Source of the DNA: Chitiniphilus purpureus
GTDB lineage: Bacteria > Pseudomonadota > Gammaproteobacteria > Burkholderiales > Chitinibacteraceae
Assembly (NCBI RefSeq): GCF_025642115.1
Contig: NZ_CP106753.1
Location: 2,937,501 to 3,001,500 of the forward strand
DNA: 64,000 bases
Direction: 5' to 3'
A program made the translations under genes and the position numbers. Positions 63,561-64,000 of the stretch are shown here, piece after piece (position 1 is the stretch's first letter; every line of letters begins with the position of its first letter). The notes beneath the pieces were generated by a model. That model saw only the letters and a program-made list of their open reading frames with translations. It did not search any database and had not been told where the DNA came from.

Positions 63561-64000
63561 TCAGCCGCGTGCCGACACGTCGGTACGGCGCCAATGTCCC
63601 GGGCTAGCCGGTATGGCCGCCAAGGCCGCCAGCAGCGTGTCGGCAGAGCCTGCCAGCACCAGGCGCTCGACTTCGGCCGGCGCGACGAATCCTTGAGCTG
63701 CGGCATGACGCACGAACGCCAGCAAGGCATCGAAATACCCGGCCACGTTGAGCAGCCCGGCCGGTTTGCCATGCAGGCCGATCTGGGCCCAGGTCAGGAT
63801 CTCGAACCACTCGTCCAACGTACCAAACCCACCCGGCATGGCGATGAAGGCATCGGCGAGCTCGACCATGCGCGCCTTGCGCGCGTGCATCGAGTCGACC
63901 ACGATCAGCTCGCTCAAGCCGCCATGCGCCAACTCGCGCTCGACCATGAAATGCGGAATCACCCCGATCACGCGGCCGCCGGCGTGCAGCGCCGCATCGG
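63561..64000 (-). CDS. LOG-family protein (cytokinin riboside phosphoribohydrolase-like), 5' end cut by the window
   Basis: The frame runs past the right edge, so the N-terminus (with its GGG nucleotide motif) is missing; about 146 residues are visible. The diagnostic PGGFGTLDEWFEILTWAQIG motif is present. LOG proteins cleave nucleoside monophosphates to the free base and ribose phosphate; many bacterial members are annotated as lysine decarboxylase family or TIGR00730. The end includes a run of short hydrophobic helices. hisC lies 131 bases downstream on the same strand. Confidence 0.92.
   Translation of the reverse strand, partial: DAALHAGGRVIGVIPHFMVERELAHGGLSELIVVDSMHARKARMVELADAFIAMPGGFGTLDEWFEILTWAQIGLHGKPAGLLNVAGYFDALLAFVRHAAAQGFVAPAEVERLVLAGSADTLLAALAAIPASPGHWRRTDVSARG

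Overview
The window is GC-rich, gene-dense chromosomal DNA with almost no intergenic space. It looks like a free-living betaproteobacterium, most likely of the order Neisseriales (Chromobacterium / Chitinibacteraceae-like). The grounds are a DUF3460 gene, a prfB-lysS pair, a tyrS / M23 peptidase / anmK cluster, a paired BfrA/BfrB bacterioferritin as in Neisseria, and a 180-kDa-type NAD-glutamate dehydrogenase. The placement is inferred from gene content, not from a marker-gene comparison. I see no rRNA, tRNA, insertion sequence, prophage or CRISPR array, so this is mostly core genome.

Layout. 1-10 kb: 3' end of the NAD-glutamate dehydrogenase gene, prfB (without the usual programmed frameshift), lysS, a polysaccharide deacetylase, a DUF3616 protein, an MFS transporter, a TPR protein, ybaK and a manganese catalase behind a textbook sigma-54 promoter. 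10-20 kb: selO, a complete MacA-MacB-outer-membrane-channel efflux operon, a small ribbon-helix-helix / membrane-protein pair, a Pit phosphate transporter and a histone-deacetylase-family amidohydrolase. 20-28 kb: an outer-membrane-like protein, the MoxR / DUF58 / TgpA-transglutaminase operon, hemH and a TctDE/QseBC-like two-component system. 28-32.5 kb: a type II secretion block gspFGHIJK without the other gsp genes. 32.5-39.3 kb: purU, trmL, dps, a truncated haemoglobin, a chemoreceptor, DUF3460, a hisN-type phosphatase and an iron-storage block (bfrA-bfrB and convergent bfd) with Fur-box-like sites. 39.3-50.8 kb: a radical SAM gene broken by a 1-nt frameshift, an ASCH protein, a Fur-box DUF2061 membrane protein, gph, an LLM oxidoreductase, folA, argD, two very small genes, a UPF0149/SEC-C protein, a GIY-YIG protein, a lipoprotein esterase, an MscS channel overlapping a second deacetylase-family gene, and a zinc-finger mini-protein. 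50.8-64 kb: tyrS, M23 endopeptidase, anmK, a Cache chemoreceptor, a purine uptake/salvage operon (permease-apt-hpt), a GDT1-family manganese exporter behind a yybP-ykoY manganese riboswitch, a low-molecular-weight phosphatase, a Tim44-domain protein, a 68-aa gene, hisC and the start of a LOG-family gene.

How the genes work together. Iron handling is the clearest theme: two bacterioferritin subunits with complementary active sites (one keeps the haem Met, the other the ferroxidase centre), the ferredoxin Bfd that releases the iron, Dps, ferrochelatase and a Fur-box membrane protein. Manganese appears twice: Mn-catalase under sigma-54 and a riboswitch-controlled exporter. Cell-wall recycling (M23, anmK), purine salvage and tripartite efflux form compact operons.

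I found no obviously new defence or biosynthetic system. The observations most worth following are the split bacterioferritin, the sigma-54 Mn-catalase promoter, the frameshifted radical SAM gene with a LexA-like operator upstream, the RHH/membrane-protein pair and two unannotated-looking small genes.
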